DNA from: an uncultured Alphaproteobacteria bacterium
Lineage (GTDB): Bacteria > Pseudomonadota > Alphaproteobacteria > Micropepsales > Micropepsaceae
Direction: 5' to 3'
Assembly: GCA_902825865.1 (NCBI GenBank)
Contig: CADECX010000003.1
Coordinates: 75,454-131,149, forward strand
Length of the DNA stretch: 55,696 bases
A program made the translations under genes and the position numbers. The notes beneath the pieces are model-generated. The model saw only the letters and a program-made list of their open reading frames with translations. It was not told the origin of the DNA and did not search any database. Below, in pieces: positions 1 through 9,048 of this stretch. Every line of letters starts with the position of its first letter. The stretch's first letter is position 1.

Positions 1-744
1 GCGCCGGAGGCCCGGATCGCGGTCTATACCGACGCGCCCACGGTCTATCAGCGCTGGCCGGTCGAGGTGGTGGATATCGCCGGCCACATCCCGGCCTGGT
101 CGGGGGGCGGGCTTTACCATCACCGCATCAAGCCGGCGGTGGTGCTGGACGCCCTCAAGCGCTTTGCCGCCCCGGTCTGTTTTGTCGACAGCGACTCCAT
201 CATCAGCGAAGGGTTCCATGCCGAGGTGACGGCCAAGATGGCGCCGCAGGAGGCCTGGTCCGTCACCAAGAGCGCGGTGGTGATGAACCATTTCGAGCTG
301 CGCAACCCCTTCCCCCCGCTCAAGGGCTTTCGCACCAGCCTGCCGCATCTGGGTTCCTACCGCTACGACACGGCCAATAGTTGGATGTTCAATTCCGGCC
401 TGATCGGGGTGTCGCCGGTGCATGTGCCGGTGATGGAAGATGTTCTGGCCTTCATCGACGCTTTGATCGGGCGGGCGCACAAATTCCCCACCATCGAGCA
501 ATTGGCGCTCAGCGAAGTGGCGCGGCTGAATCAGATTCCCATCGCCGAAGTAAAGGATACCTTCCTGCATTACTGGCAGGGGCGGCGGCGTATCTATATG
601 GCCAATCAAATTCAGAAGTCCCTGTCGGACGATTGGAACGACCTGACGCCGCCCAAAGAGTGGGCCGAGATGAATTATTGGAAGATCCGCGCCTATAATT
701 ATTACTATGGTATCAGACACGCATTCTCGGGCTGGTCGAAATGA
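1..744 (+). CDS. Glycosyltransferase-like protein, 5'-truncated by window edge
   Basis: The frame is open from base 1, so the start lies upstream of the window; the first internal ATG is at 67. A hydrophobic strand leads into FVDSDS (about residues 60-66 of the visible part). This DxD-type motif is typical of nucleotide-sugar-dependent GT-A glycosyltransferases, where the acidic residues hold the metal and the sugar nucleotide. The tail is rich in Tyr/Trp and basic residues, and no membrane segment is visible. The stop overlaps the next start by 4 bases (ATGA), so the two genes are probably co-translated. The family assignment rests on the motif and fold pattern only; donor and acceptor are unknown. 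Confidence 0.6.
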   Translation, partial: APEARIAVYTDAPTVYQRWPVEVVDIAGHIPAWSGGGLYHHRIKPAVVLDALKRFAAPVCFVDSDSIISEGFHAEVTAKMAPQEAWSVTKSAVVMNHFELRNPFPPLKGFRTSLPHLGSYRYDTANSWMFNSGLIGVSPVHVPVMEDVLAFIDALIGRAHKFPTIEQLALSEVARLNQIPIAEVKDTFLHYWQGRRRIYMANQIQKSLSDDWNDLTPPKEWAEMNYWKIRAYNYYYGIRHAFSGWSK

Positions 745-1532
745 AGAACGCCGCCACAGAGCTTTGGCCGGGACAGTCGGTGCCGCTGCTGAAAGCGCTG
801 CACATTCTTACGCACAATGGCGGGCTGAATGCGGATTCGCGGCGCAAGCTCAAGCAGGTGCAACATCTGGCGCAGCTGATAAAGCCAGCGATTGACGATG
901 CGCTGAAGGAAAAAGAACAGCCGGTTCTTGCCGATCTAGGCGCGGGAAAATCCTATCTGGGCTTTATTCTCTACGATCTTTATTTCACGACGGCGGGACG
1001 GGGCAGGGTGATCGGCGTGGAAGCGCGCGCTGAACTGATTGCGACGGCGCAAAAAATCGCCGCCGAAAGCGGCTTTGACCGCATCCAATTCGTGGAAGGC
1101 AGAATCGCCGATGCCGAGGTGGGGGCGGTGGATATCGTCACCGCCTTGCATGCCTGCGATACCGCCACCGACGAGGCAATCCTGTTCGCGCTGCGCCATG
1201 AGGCCAAGTTCGTGGCGCTGGTGCCTTGCTGCCAGGCGGAAGTGGCGCGCGAGCTGGAAAGTGTGAAGGGACCGCTGGATCAGCTGTGGCGGCACGGCAT
1301 CCAACGCCGGGAATTCGGAGCGCAATTGACCAATGTGCTGCGCGGGCTATTTCTGGAAGCGCATGGCTACAAGGTGCGGGTGACCGAATTCACCGGTTTT
1401 GAGCACACGCAGAAGAATGAAATGATTTTTGCCGAGCGCCATCAACGCTCCAATCTCCGCGCCAGGGCCGAATTTGAAAAGCTGGCCACCGAAATCGGCG
1501 CAAGCCCGAAGCTGTTGGCCTTTTCGCCTTAG
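741..1532 (+). CDS. Class I SAM-dependent methyltransferase (Methyltransf_32-like)
   Basis: A protein of 263 residues. SAM-binding motif I is VLADLGAGKSYLGF (about 62-75), followed by an acidic strand end (GVEA, about 92-95). Further on are HACDTATDEA (about 137-146) and VPCCQAE (about 161-167). The HACD and PCC signatures fit the Methyltransf_32 group (relatives of GSTCD and METTL25), whose substrates are mostly unknown. It overlaps the upstream glycosyltransferase-like gene by 4 bases, suggesting a two-gene operon. It ends just before a pair of REP-like palindromes that separate it from the convergent pheT. Confidence 0.75.
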   Translation: MKNAATELWPGQSVPLLKALHILTHNGGLNADSRRKLKQVQHLAQLIKPAIDDALKEKEQPVLADLGAGKSYLGFILYDLYFTTAGRGRVIGVEARAELIATAQKIAAESGFDRIQFVEGRIADAEVGAVDIVTALHACDTATDEAILFALRHEAKFVALVPCCQAEVARELESVKGPLDQLWRHGIQRREFGAQLTNVLRGLFLEAHGYKVRVTEFTGFEHTQKNEMIFAERHQRSNLRARAEFEKLATEIGASPKLLAFSP

Positions 1533-1535
1533 CCC

Positions 1536-1601
1536 CTCATGCTTCGACGGGCTCAGCATGAGACTTGGCTTCAATCCCCACCCTGAGCTTGTCGAAGGGT
1601 G
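1536..1601. repeat. Pair of REP-like palindromes, head to head
   Basis: Two short hairpins lie between convergent genes. The first (1536-1562) has 8-bp arms CTCATGCT/AGCATGAG. The second (1579-1601) has arms CACCCT/AGGGTG. Their cores are inverted versions of one 15-base sequence, TGAGC-YY-GTCGAAG. A third relative sits at 25390-25420. They may end transcription from both sides. Confidence 0.6.
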
Positions 1602-1605
1602 AGAG

Positions 1606-4011
1606 TTAGGAGCGCAGCGTAGCGCCAAGTTTCAGCGCGGCCGCGACGATCTTCTGCGCCAGGGCTTCGATTTCACCGTCGGTCAGGGTGGCGTCCTTGG
1701 GCTGGATGCGCACCGCCACGGCCACGGATTTCTGCCCCTCCGGCACGCCCTTGCCTTCATAGACATCGAACACCGAAACGGTATCGATCAGGGTGCGGTC
1801 GGCCAGTTTGACCGCTTTCACGATCTCGCCCGCCGCGACTTTGGCGTCGACCACAAAGGCGAAGTCGCGCTCGATGGCCTGATAGGGCGAGGGCGCAAAC
1901 AACGGCTTGGCCTTGCCCTTGCTCTTGGTGTCGGGAATGGCGTCCAGGAAGATTTCAAAGCCGGCGGCAGGCACCTTCAAATCGAACGCCGCCAAAACCT
2001 TGGGATGAAGTTCGCCGAACAGGGCGATCACCTTGGGGCCCATGGAAATGGCGCCGCTGCGGCCGGGATGGTACCAGCCGGGGGCTCCCTGGGTGATCGG
2101 CGCGGACATCGGCGCGCCGGTGATGGCCTCCAGCGCCGCCAGCAGATCGGCCTTCACCGCGAACAGGCCGGAAGCCTCGCCGCCCTTCTGCCAATGACGC
2201 TCGGCATTCCCGGTGCGGATGGCGGCGGCCACGGTCTTCTGTGCCTCGGGCACGCCGGAGTCGAAGGCCGCGCCGATCTCAAACAATTGCAGATTGGAAA
2301 AGCCCCGCGCGGCATTGCGGGATGCCGCCGCCAGCAGGGACGGCAGAACCGACGGCCGCAGCGCATCCAGGTCGGAGGCGATGGGGTTGGAAAGCTGGCG
2401 CGCGTCATCGCCGCCCCCGAACAATTTGGCCTGGTCGCGGGCGATGAAGGAAAAGGTTACGCACTCATTGAAGCCACGTGTGGCAAGCGCCCGCCGCGCG
2501 GTGCGGCTGCGGCGCTGGGATTTGGACAGAACCGGCGCCGCCACGGCGGAGGAACGAGCCAGCGCCACCGACGGCACATCGGCAAGGCCGTGGATGCGCA
2601 CCACTTCTTCCACCAGATCGGCGGGGCCATCCACATCATGCCGCCAACTGGGCGGAACGACATGCAAATCGCCATGATCTTCGACCACAAAGCCAAGGAC
2701 CTGCAGGATGCCGATGATCCGCTCGCGCGGCACTTTGATGCCGCCGAAGCTTTCGACCAAGGCGGTATCGAACAGGATCGGCTTGTGCGGCGGCGGCAGC
2801 GTGCCCGCAATCACCACATCCGACGCCTCGCCGCCGCACCATTCCAGAATATATTGGGTGCAAAGCTCCAGGCCGGGCAGGACAAACTGCGGGTCAACGC
2901 CACGCTCGAAACGATAGCGGGCGTCCGAGATAATGCCCTGCTTGCGCCCCGCGCGCGCGATCCGCGCCGGATCGAACCAGGCGGATTCGATGAAGACATT
3001 CTTGGTGTCTTCGAAACTGCCGGTATCCATGCCGCCCATGACGCCGGCAATGCCGCGCGCAAAACTGTCATCGGCAATGACGATAGTCTCGCTGTCCAGC
3101 ACATAGGTCTTTTCGTCCAGCGCCAGCACCTGCTCATGATCCTTGGCCATGCGGGCATGCAGATTGCCGCTGAGCTTGTCGGCGTCGAAGACATGCAGGG
3201 GCCGGCCACGATCCTGGGAAATCAGGTTGGTGGCGTCGACCAGCGCGGAGATGGATTTCATGCCCACGCTTTTGAGCTTGTCCTGTACCCATTTGGGAGC
3301 GGGGCCGTTCTTGACGCCGCGGATCAGCCGCCCCGCAAAGATCGGGCAAGCATCTTTGTTCTCCGGCGTGAAATCCAAGGTGATTTTCTTAGGCGCGGGG
3401 AACTTGCCCGCCACCGGCTGGACTTTGTCGGTCTTCAGTTTTCCCAAACCGCTGGCGGCCAGATCGCGCGCAATGCCATAGACGGATGCCGCGTCACCGC
3501 GATTGGGGGTGATGGAAACATCGAACAAGGGATCGTTGGCCAGCAATCCCGCATCCACCAGCGCCGCCACCACCGGCGCGCCCACTTTGGCGCCGGCTTT
3601 CAGCTCGATGATGCCGTCGTGATCCTCGCCCAACAACAGTTCGCGGGCCGAGCACATCATGCCGCGCGATTCCACGCCGCGAATGGTGCCCAGCTTCAGC
3701 ACATCGCCGCTGGCGGGAATGGTGGTGCCGGGCCGCGCCAACACCACTTTGATCCCGGCCCGTGCATTGGGCGCGCCGCAGACGATCTGCAAACTATCTT
3801 TGCCGTCGCTGACGCTGCACAGGCGCAATTTGTCGGCATTGGGGTGCTTTTCGGCGGTGACCACTTCGCCGACAATGAAATCCTTCAGCGCCGCGCCCGG
3901 ATCGGCAATGCTTTCCACTTCCAGACCGATGGCGGTCAGCCGCTGGCCGATGGTGGCGGCATCAGCGTCGGTGTCGAGATGCTCTTTGAGCCAACTCAGG
4001 GTGAATTTCAT
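1606..4011 (-). CDS. pheT: Phenylalanine--tRNA ligase beta subunit
   Basis: 801 residues, full length for the bacterial long form. It pairs with PheS in an alpha2beta2 enzyme that charges tRNA-Phe. The N-terminal EMAP/tRNA-binding domain is visible ([18 protein letters not shown], about 47-64), followed by B3/B4 editing and B5 regions. A C-terminal ferredoxin-fold anticodon-binding domain starts near [16 protein letters not shown]. The ATG at 4011 overlaps the pheS stop by 4 bases (ATGA). Last gene of the rpmI-rplT-pheS-pheT cluster. Confidence 0.98.
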   Translation of the reverse strand: MKFTLSWLKEHLDTDADAATIGQRLTAIGLEVESIADPGAALKDFIVGEVVTAEKHPNADKLRLCSVSDGKDSLQIVCGAPNARAGIKVVLARPGTTIPASGDVLKLGTIRGVESRGMMCSARELLLGEDHDGIIELKAGAKVGAPVVAALVDAGLLANDPLFDVSITPNRGDAASVYGIARDLAASGLGKLKTDKVQPVAGKFPAPKKITLDFTPENKDACPIFAGRLIRGVKNGPAPKWVQDKLKSVGMKSISALVDATNLISQDRGRPLHVFDADKLSGNLHARMAKDHEQVLALDEKTYVLDSETIVIADDSFARGIAGVMGGMDTGSFEDTKNVFIESAWFDPARIARAGRKQGIISDARYRFERGVDPQFVLPGLELCTQYILEWCGGEASDVVIAGTLPPPHKPILFDTALVESFGGIKVPRERIIGILQVLGFVVEDHGDLHVVPPSWRHDVDGPADLVEEVVRIHGLADVPSVALARSSAVAAPVLSKSQRRSRTARRALATRGFNECVTFSFIARDQAKLFGGGDDARQLSNPIASDLDALRPSVLPSLLAAASRNAARGFSNLQLFEIGAAFDSGVPEAQKTVAAAIRTGNAERHWQKGGEASGLFAVKADLLAALEAITGAPMSAPITQGAPGWYHPGRSGAISMGPKVIALFGELHPKVLAAFDLKVPAAGFEIFLDAIPDTKSKGKAKPLFAPSPYQAIERDFAFVVDAKVAAGEIVKAVKLADRTLIDTVSVFDVYEGKGVPEGQKSVAVAVRIQPKDATLTDGEIEALAQKIVAAALKLGATLRS

Positions 4012-5087
4012 CGCGACAACCCACCATCAAGCGTGGGGATATCCAGTGCGGCAAAGCCATAGTGCTTTAGCCAGCGCAGGTCGGATTCAAAGAAGCTGCG
4101 GATGTCGGGCATGCCGTATTTCAGCATCGCCATGCGGTCCAGGCCGAAGCCGAAGGCAAAGCCCTGATACTTGCTGGAATCGATGCCGCAATTTTCCAGC
4201 ACCTTGCGATGAACCATGCCCGAGCCGCCCAACTCCAGCCAGTCATTGCCGGTGCCGAAGGTGATCTTGCCCGGCACGCTGCGATCGCAGCGCATGTCCC
4301 ATTCCAGCGACGGTTCGGTGAAGGGGAAAAAGCTGGGGCGGGCGCGCAGTTCGATCTGGTCGATCTCGAAAAAGGCTTTGCAGAATTGCTCCACCGTCCA
4401 TTTCAGGTGGCCCAGGTGAATGCCTTCATCCACCACCAGCGCCTCGACCTGGTGGAACATGGGGGAATGGGTGGCGTCGCTGTCGACGCGATAGGTGCGC
4501 CCCGGCGAGATGATGCGGATGGGCGGCTTGTTCTTGAGCATGGTGCGCACCTGCACCGGTGAGGTGTGGGTGCGCAGGACATGCGATGCGCCGTCCACCT
4601 GCGGTGCGACGTAAAACGTATCCTGCATCTGGCGCGCGGGATGGTCGGGCGGAATGTTCAGCTTGGTGAAATTGTAATCGTCCAATTCAACATCCGGGCC
4701 TTCGGCGACGCCAAAGCCCAGATCGGCGAAGATCGCGACCACCTCTTCCAGCACCTGGGAAATCGGGTGCACCGTGCCGCTATTTTCGGGCCGGCCGGGC
4801 AGGGTGACGTCGAGCTTTTCCGATTCCAGCCGCGCGTCCAGCGCCGCATCGCCAAGCTGGGCTTTGCGCGCCGCGATGGCGTCGGTGACCGCGTCCTTCA
4901 GGCCGTTGAATTTGGGCCCCTGAACCTTGCGCTCGTCGGGCGACAGCTTGCCCATGGTGGCGAGCAGGGCGCTGACCGACCCCTTCTTGCCCAACGCGGC
5001 CACGCGCACGGCTTCCAGCGCGGCTTCATCGGCGGCGCCTGCCACGGCGGCGAGTATCTCGGATTGAAGGGCGGCGATATCGGACAT
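4008..5087 (-). CDS. pheS: Phenylalanine--tRNA ligase alpha subunit
   Basis: 359 residues, the catalytic alpha subunit of PheRS. An N-terminal coiled-coil arm is followed by a class II synthetase core. Motif 2 is visible around [16 protein letters not shown], and motif 3 near [13 protein letters not shown] close to the C-terminus. The start is the ATG at 5087. It lies 63 bases after rplT and overlaps pheT by 4 bases. Confidence 0.98.
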   Translation of the reverse strand: MSDIAALQSEILAAVAGAADEAALEAVRVAALGKKGSVSALLATMGKLSPDERKVQGPKFNGLKDAVTDAIAARKAQLGDAALDARLESEKLDVTLPGRPENSGTVHPISQVLEEVVAIFADLGFGVAEGPDVELDDYNFTKLNIPPDHPARQMQDTFYVAPQVDGASHVLRTHTSPVQVRTMLKNKPPIRIISPGRTYRVDSDATHSPMFHQVEALVVDEGIHLGHLKWTVEQFCKAFFEIDQIELRARPSFFPFTEPSLEWDMRCDRSVPGKITFGTGNDWLELGGSGMVHRKVLENCGIDSSKYQGFAFGFGLDRMAMLKYGMPDIRSFFESDLRWLKHYGFAALDIPTLDGGLSR

Positions 5088-5150
5088 GCAAACTCCGGGT
5101 GGGATTGACCGGCGGGCGCGAGCACCCGCCGAATCTCCGGTGAAGTCTGC

Positions 5151-5501
5151 TTAGGCCTTCGACGCCTGATCCACCAGAGCCTTGAACGCGGCGGGCTCGT
5201 GGATCGCCAGATCGGACAGGACCTTGCGGTCGACCACGATCCCGGCGCCGGCGAGCCCGGCGATAAATCGGCTGTAGGTGAGGCCATGCTCGCGCACGGC
5301 GGCGTTGATGCGCTGGATCCACAAGGCGCGGAAGTTGCGCTTCTTCTCCTTGCGGCCGATGTAATTGTGCTGCAGCGACTTATCGACCGCGGCATTGGCC
5401 GTGGTGATGTTGTTCTTGCGGCGGCCGCGCATGCCCTTGGCCTGCTTGAGGACCTTGTTGCGGCGGGCGCGTGACGGAACGGAACGGGGTGTACGGCTCA
5501 T
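5151..5501 (-). CDS. rplT: 50S ribosomal protein L20
   Basis: 116 residues, highly basic. The N-terminal [19 protein letters not shown] and internal [15 protein letters not shown] are characteristic of L20. It binds 23S rRNA and in many bacteria represses its own operon. It follows rpmI by 3 bases. infC, often upstream, is not seen here. Confidence 0.97.
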   Translation of the reverse strand: MSRTPRSVPSRARRNKVLKQAKGMRGRRKNNITTANAAVDKSLQHNYIGRKEKKRNFRALWIQRINAAVREHGLTYSRFIAGLAGAGIVVDRKVLSDLAIHEPAAFKALVDQASKA

Positions 5502-5504
5502 GGT

Positions 5505-5711
5505 TTAGATCCCCCCGCCATACGGCATCCAGCGCTTGACGCGCCTTGTCTCGGACTCCGACAGCGTGTCCATGCCGCGCAGATCGCGGGTACGGGCCGG
5601 GGAGTTGTTGATCAAGCGGTGGCGCTTGCCGACCTGGTGGGTCTTGATCTTCCCGCTTTTCGTGATTTTGAAGCGCTTCTTGGCGCCTGACTTGGTCTTC
5701 ATCTTGGACAT
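5505..5711 (-). CDS. rpmI: 50S ribosomal protein L35
   Basis: 68 residues with the L35 signature KTKSGAKKRFKITKSGKIK near the N-terminus. It is the first gene of the rpmI-rplT-pheST cluster. The ATG is at 5711. About 125 bases of leader separate it from the best promoter candidate at 5837-5864. Confidence 0.96.
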   Translation of the reverse strand: MSKMKTKSGAKKRFKITKSGKIKTHQVGKRHRLINNSPARTRDLRGMDTLSESETRRVKRWMPYGGGI

Positions 5712-5836
5712 TTTGCTATCCTTATCGGCTGCCGGATAAATCCGGTCCCCCTGGTTGGTTGTGCAGATCGGCGCACGGGGGTCGCATTTGGGGCTGCCAC
5801 GGCATGTCCGGCCGGGCCGCCCGAAAGAGCGCGCCT

Positions 5837-5864
5837 TCTATAAGGGGATTGGGATGGGCGCAAG
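5837..5864 (-). promoter_or_regulatory. Candidate promoter of rpmI-rplT-pheST
   Basis: Read on the minus strand, CTTGCG (5864-5859), a 16-base spacer and TATAGA (5842-5837) resemble an alphaproteobacterial sigma-70 promoter. It is the only such pair noticed in the intergenic region, and the start site is inferred. Confidence 0.4.
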
Positions 5865-5875
5865 CCCGAAAGCGC

Positions 5876-6136
5876 CTATTTGGACTGGCTTCCGCCGTTC
5901 GCACGGTCACGGGTGGGGGAGGCGGACGAGCCGCCGGTAACACCGAAATCGCCGGATTTGCTGCCCGATTCCGCAAGGTCGAAGCCTTCCGCGACCAGGC
6001 CGCGCTTCAAAAGTTCGCGCACGGCAGCGGCGCGGCTGGGCATGCGCTTGCCGAAGCGCCAACTGTCGACGGCATCCAGCTCTTCCTTGGTAAGCATGAT
6101 TTGAAGGCGTTCGCCACGCGCCAGATCATCCGACAT
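5876..6136 (-). CDS. Small ribbon-helix-helix-like protein
   Basis: 86 residues. The N-terminal half, GERLQIMLTKEELDAVDSW followed by a Ser/Arg-rich helix and VRELLKRGL (about residues 8-50), has the strand-helix-helix layout of ribbon-helix-helix DNA-binding proteins. The C-terminal 35 residues are Gly/Ser-rich and probably disordered. It is divergent from the histidine kinase gene. A perfect palindrome at 6195-6211 in the shared upstream region is a plausible operator. Target genes are unknown. Confidence 0.6.
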   Translation of the reverse strand: MSDDLARGERLQIMLTKEELDAVDSWRFGKRMPSRAAAVRELLKRGLVAEGFDLAESGSKSGDFGVTGGSSASPTRDRANGGSQSK

Positions 6137-6194
6137 TTTCGTCTCTCGCCTGTTTTAGCCAATTAAAACAAGGTATTAATTTCGCCCCAGATCA

Positions 6195-6246
6195 ATGAGT
6201 AACTTACTCATAGAGCACACTGTCCTCATAAAACTCACTTTGTGAG
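6195..6246. promoter_or_regulatory. Palindromes in AT-rich divergent control region
   Basis: ATGAGTAA-C-TTACTCAT (6195-6211) is a perfect 8-bp inverted repeat with one central base. CTCAC-TTT-GTGAG (6234-6246) lies 22 bases on. Both sit in an AT-rich stretch between the ribbon-helix-helix gene and the histidine kinase gene. Operator function is inferred from symmetry and position. Confidence 0.5.
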
Positions 6247-6380
6247 CCATTAGTTCCCGCTGACAAGTGGGTTTTTGGTGCAGAATGGAGCAAATGCTAA
6301 CTTAACTAATTGATATTATTGAATTTTTTTCTTTACAGGTTCGTTTGATGGGAGCAATCTAAGGACGAAAGGAGTCCTCC

Positions 6381-7070
6381 ATGGATATCCTCCCCTTCAA
6401 GCACCCACATCCTGCTCCCGTGCCTGATCCCATCGCCGAGGCCCATCACCGCATAGCCAACAGCCTGGCGCTGCTGTTCAGCACCGTGCGGATGCAAACG
6501 GTCACGGTCAAAAAGAAAGCCGAACCTTTCAGCAATGCGGAAGTTCGTCATCTGCTGGATGGCGTCGCCGCCCGCATCGGAACCATGGGCCAGCTCCACC
6601 GCATTCTCTCACGCGTCAGTAGCGACGGCGTGGTCAGCCTCAGGCCGCATCTTGAGGAAATTACCGACATGCTGGTGGCCGCGCTGGCCTGCCCCGAACA
6701 ACAGGTGCGCGTGGTGCATGACGGCTGCGACTGTCAGGTCGAGATGCGCCAGGTTCAGCCGGTTGTGCTGATCCTGTGCGAGATATTCATCAATGCGATG
6801 AAGTATGCCCATCCCACCGGCGTGCCCTTGGTTATGACGGTGGATTGCTGGCGTGCACCTGACGGACGGCTGGTATTGTCCATCAGTGATGACGGCATCG
6901 GCCTGCCGGAGAATTTTGCGCCGGGAAAAAATCATGGCCTGGGCTTTAAGGTGATGCACAGCCTGGCGGCGGAGCTTGGCGGCGAGCTGCAGATGCAGTC
7001 CTCGGAAATGGGCCTCACGTTCAGCCTGTTGCTGCCCGTAACAGCGGTAGTGGGCATCAAGCTGGCCTGA
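6381..7070 (+). CDS. Soluble sensor histidine kinase (HisKA_2/HWE-like), no input domain
   Basis: 229 residues. The phospho-acceptor helix carries AEAHHRIANSL (about 14-24). The ATPase domain has an N box (EIFINAMKYAHP, about 134-145), a G1 box (SDDGIGLP) and a G2 region (GKNHGLGFKVM). No PAS, GAF or membrane segment precedes the kinase core, so it should be cytosolic and take its signal from another protein. AGGAG lies 9 bases before the ATG. No response regulator is adjacent. A perfect GC-rich terminator follows. Confidence 0.75.
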   Translation: MDILPFKHPHPAPVPDPIAEAHHRIANSLALLFSTVRMQTVTVKKKAEPFSNAEVRHLLDGVAARIGTMGQLHRILSRVSSDGVVSLRPHLEEITDMLVAALACPEQQVRVVHDGCDCQVEMRQVQPVVLILCEIFINAMKYAHPTGVPLVMTVDCWRAPDGRLVLSISDDGIGLPENFAPGKNHGLGFKVMHSLAAELGGELQMQSSEMGLTFSLLLPVTAVVGIKLA

Positions 7071-7092
7071 AGCTCTCCCATCGGCTAAGCCA

Positions 7093-7123
7093 GCCGCCGC
7101 CGATATCGGCGGCGGCCTTTTTT
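7093..7123 (+). terminator. Intrinsic terminator after histidine kinase gene
   Basis: A perfect 12-bp self-complementary stem (7093-7116, centred on GATATC) is followed by C and six T. Confidence 0.85.
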
Positions 7124-7184
7124 ATGGCCTATCGCTTCGCCACTTGAGGGCTTTATTGATGGCCTATCGCTTCGCTACTTGAGG
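7124..7184 (+). repeat. Tandem copies of a 26-bp dispersed repeat
   Basis: Two 26-bp copies (7124-7149 and 7159-7184) differ at one base. The core is GGCCTATCGCTTCGC-Y-ACTTGAGG, in two blocks. A third copy lies inverted at 25866-25891. The final GAGG of the second copy sits 3 bases before the ATG of the VanZ-like gene and may act as its ribosome-binding site. Confidence 0.75.
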
Positions 7185-7187
7185 CCC

Positions 7188-7565
7188 ATGTTCTTTCACG
7201 GAATTTTTCTCCCTTGGATCCGCCGCGCCGGCAGGGTTCTGTTCTGGCCCGCATTGGCGGTCGTGATCTGGGGCGAGTTGACGCCGCATCCGCCCGAGCT
7301 GCCGGGCCCCCTGATGTGGGACAAGCTGGATCATTTCACCGCCTATTTCGGGCTGGCGCTGCTTTCGACCCTGGCCTGGGGCCTCAAACGCTCGCTGGTC
7401 TGGCTGTTCCTGGGCCTGGTGGCGCTGGGCGGGGGGATGGAAATTTTGCAGGCCCTGCTGGGACGCGACGCCGAATGGGGAGATTTTCTCGCCAACGATC
7501 TGGGCATTCTGGCGGGCCTTGGGCTGGCCGTTGCCTATCTGGCGGCGCCCCGGCAGCTAGACTAG
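7188..7565 (+). CDS. VanZ-like membrane protein
   Basis: 125 residues from the ATG at 7188; a TTG at 7179 would add three residues but lies inside a repeat. Four hydrophobic segments are visible. The pattern WGELTPHPPELP...DKLDHFTAYFGLALL and a late GDFLANDLGILAGLG match the VanZ-like family of small inner-membrane proteins of uncertain function. It is followed after 33 bases by mscL. Confidence 0.65.
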   Translation: MFFHGIFLPWIRRAGRVLFWPALAVVIWGELTPHPPELPGPLMWDKLDHFTAYFGLALLSTLAWGLKRSLVWLFLGLVALGGGMEILQALLGRDAEWGDFLANDLGILAGLGLAVAYLAAPRQLD

Positions 7566-7598
7566 CCTGATCGTCCAAACATCCGGGGAGGATCGCCA

Positions 7599-8021
7599 AT
7601 GTCCATCTTTGCTGAATTCAAGAAATTCGCCATGCGCGGCAGTGTCGTGGACCTCGCCATCGGCGTGATCATCGGCGCCTCCTTTACCGGCATCGTCAAT
7701 TCCCTGGTCAATGACGTGCTGATGCCGCCAATCGGCTTGGCGCTGGGCGGCGTGGATTTCTCCCAGTTTTTCCTGGTGATCAAAGGTGACCCCGGGTTGG
7801 AAACCTTGGCCGCCGCCAAGGCCGCCAAGGCCGTCACCATCAATTACGGCCTGTTCATAAACGCCTGCATCAGTTTTCTGATCGTCACCTTTGTGCTGTT
7901 CCTGCTGTTGCGCCAGCTGAACAGGCTGCTGGCTCCGCCGCCCGCGCCCGATGTGCCGGCCGCCCCGCCGGAAGACGTGCTTTTGCTGCGCGAGATCAGG
8001 GACTCTCTCAAGTCGCGGTGA
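7599..8021 (+). CDS. mscL: Large-conductance mechanosensitive channel
   Basis: 140 residues. The N-terminus (FKKFAMRGSVVDLAIGVIIGA, in two stretches) and TM1 are characteristic of MscL. TM2 is near residues 80-105, and a charged C-terminal helix (LLLREIRDSLKSR) closes the protein. It opens under membrane tension to release solutes in hypo-osmotic shock. GGGGAGG lies 7 bases before the ATG. The stop overlaps the next ATG by one base (TGATG). Confidence 0.96.
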   Translation: MSIFAEFKKFAMRGSVVDLAIGVIIGASFTGIVNSLVNDVLMPPIGLALGGVDFSQFFLVIKGDPGLETLAAAKAAKAVTINYGLFINACISFLIVTFVLFLLLRQLNRLLAPPPAPDVPAAPPEDVLLLREIRDSLKSR

Positions 8022-8566
8022 TGAAGCATTTTCTGATTGCGATCCTGCTCCTCATTCCGGCTGGGCTCAGCGCCCAGCCGGCTGGCGACCCCGCTGGGGC
8101 GCTGAGCGCTTTCTATACGGTGTATGACGGCCAGCGGGCGGAAGGAGGCGGCGTTCCCGATGCCACCGGCCGCGTGCGCTACACGCCCGTGCTATCGCCG
8201 CGTCTCAACAAGCAACTTGCCGCTGCCTCCGCCGCACAGGCACGCTTGAACGCCAGGGTGAAAAATGCCGTGCCGCCCATGCTGGAAGGCGATATTTTCT
8301 CCTCCCTGTTTGAAGGCGCGACCAGCTGGAAAATCGGCGCTTGCCAGGTCAATGCAAAGACGGCGCGCTGTCCGGTTGCTCTCACCTACACCCCGGCGCC
8401 GTCCCAGAGGGCGCCCAAGCCCGCCAACTGGAGTGACACCGTCTTGTTGGTGGAAACGCCGCAAGGGTGGAAAGTGGACGACGTAATCTATGACGCCGGA
8501 TTTGCCTTCGGAAATACCGGCCGGCTCAGCTCCATGTTGCAAATGGTGATCGCGGCCAACCCCTGA
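8021..8566 (+). CDS. Secreted protein of unknown function
   Basis: 181 residues from the ATG at 8021 (a GTG at 8018 is also in frame). It begins with a Sec-type signal peptide (KHFLIAILLLIPAGLSAQPA). The mature part is about 160 residues with two Cys (GACQVNAKTARCPV). The end, SDTVLLVETPQGWKVDDVIYD, resembles small periplasmic proteins of the DUF3828 type, but I am not certain. It is translationally coupled to mscL. Confidence 0.6.
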   Translation: MKHFLIAILLLIPAGLSAQPAGDPAGALSAFYTVYDGQRAEGGGVPDATGRVRYTPVLSPRLNKQLAAASAAQARLNARVKNAVPPMLEGDIFSSLFEGATSWKIGACQVNAKTARCPVALTYTPAPSQRAPKPANWSDTVLLVETPQGWKVDDVIYDAGFAFGNTGRLSSMLQMVIAANP

Positions 8567-8620
8567 GGGAACTGTAACTTTTCGCGGGCCGCGGCGTATT
8601 TGAGAGGGAAAGGAAAGAAC

Positions 8621-8989
8621 ATGACAACCCGCCAATTGACCCCCGAACAGCATCGCGTGCTGCGCGAGCATGGCACCGAGCGCCCGGGTTCCAGCCCCCT
8701 GAACTACGAGAAACGTCCCGGCGAGTTCCAATGCGCCGGATGTGGCGCGGAGCTATTCGATGCCTCGACCAAGTTCGACAGCGGCACGGGCTGGCCCAGT
8801 TTTTATGACACCAAACCGGGGGCCGTGACGACCACGACCGATACCAGTCACGGCATGGTGCGTACCGAATTCAATTGCGCCAATTGCGGCGGCCATCTGG
8901 GGCATGTCTTTAACGACGGTCCCGGACCGACTGGCCTGCGTTATTGCACGAATGGCTGCGCTTTGGACTTCAAGCCCGAGGGCAAGTAA
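8621..8989 (+). CDS. msrB: Peptide-methionine (R)-S-oxide reductase
   Basis: 122 residues from the ATG at 8621, preceded by AGGAAAG; an in-frame TTG at 8600 is less likely. Two CxxC pairs (CAGC and CANC) form the structural zinc site. FDSGTGWPSFYD and GGHLGHVFNDGPGPTGLRYC are MsrB hallmarks, the last Cys being the catalytic one. It repairs methionine-R-sulfoxide in proteins using thioredoxin. A strong hairpin terminator follows. Confidence 0.95.
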   Translation: MTTRQLTPEQHRVLREHGTERPGSSPLNYEKRPGEFQCAGCGAELFDASTKFDSGTGWPSFYDTKPGAVTTTTDTSHGMVRTEFNCANCGGHLGHVFNDGPGPTGLRYCTNGCALDFKPEGK

Positions 8990-9005
8990 GCGCTAAAAAT
9001 AGACA

Positions 9006-9040
9006 CGCCGCCGTTCATCCGAACGGCGGCGTTTGCTTTT
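9006..9040. terminator. Bidirectional terminator between msrB and the histone-like gene
   Basis: CGCCGCCGTT (9006-9015) pairs with AACGGCGGCG (9022-9031) and is followed by TTTGCTTTT. It is flanked by AAAAAT upstream, so it can serve both convergent genes. Confidence 0.75.
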
Positions 9041-9048
9041 GAAAGCAA

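Noticed and set aside
2005..4062. 685-residue open frame opposite pheT
   Set aside because: Shadow of a certain gene in a GC-rich genome; no ribosome-binding site or domain.
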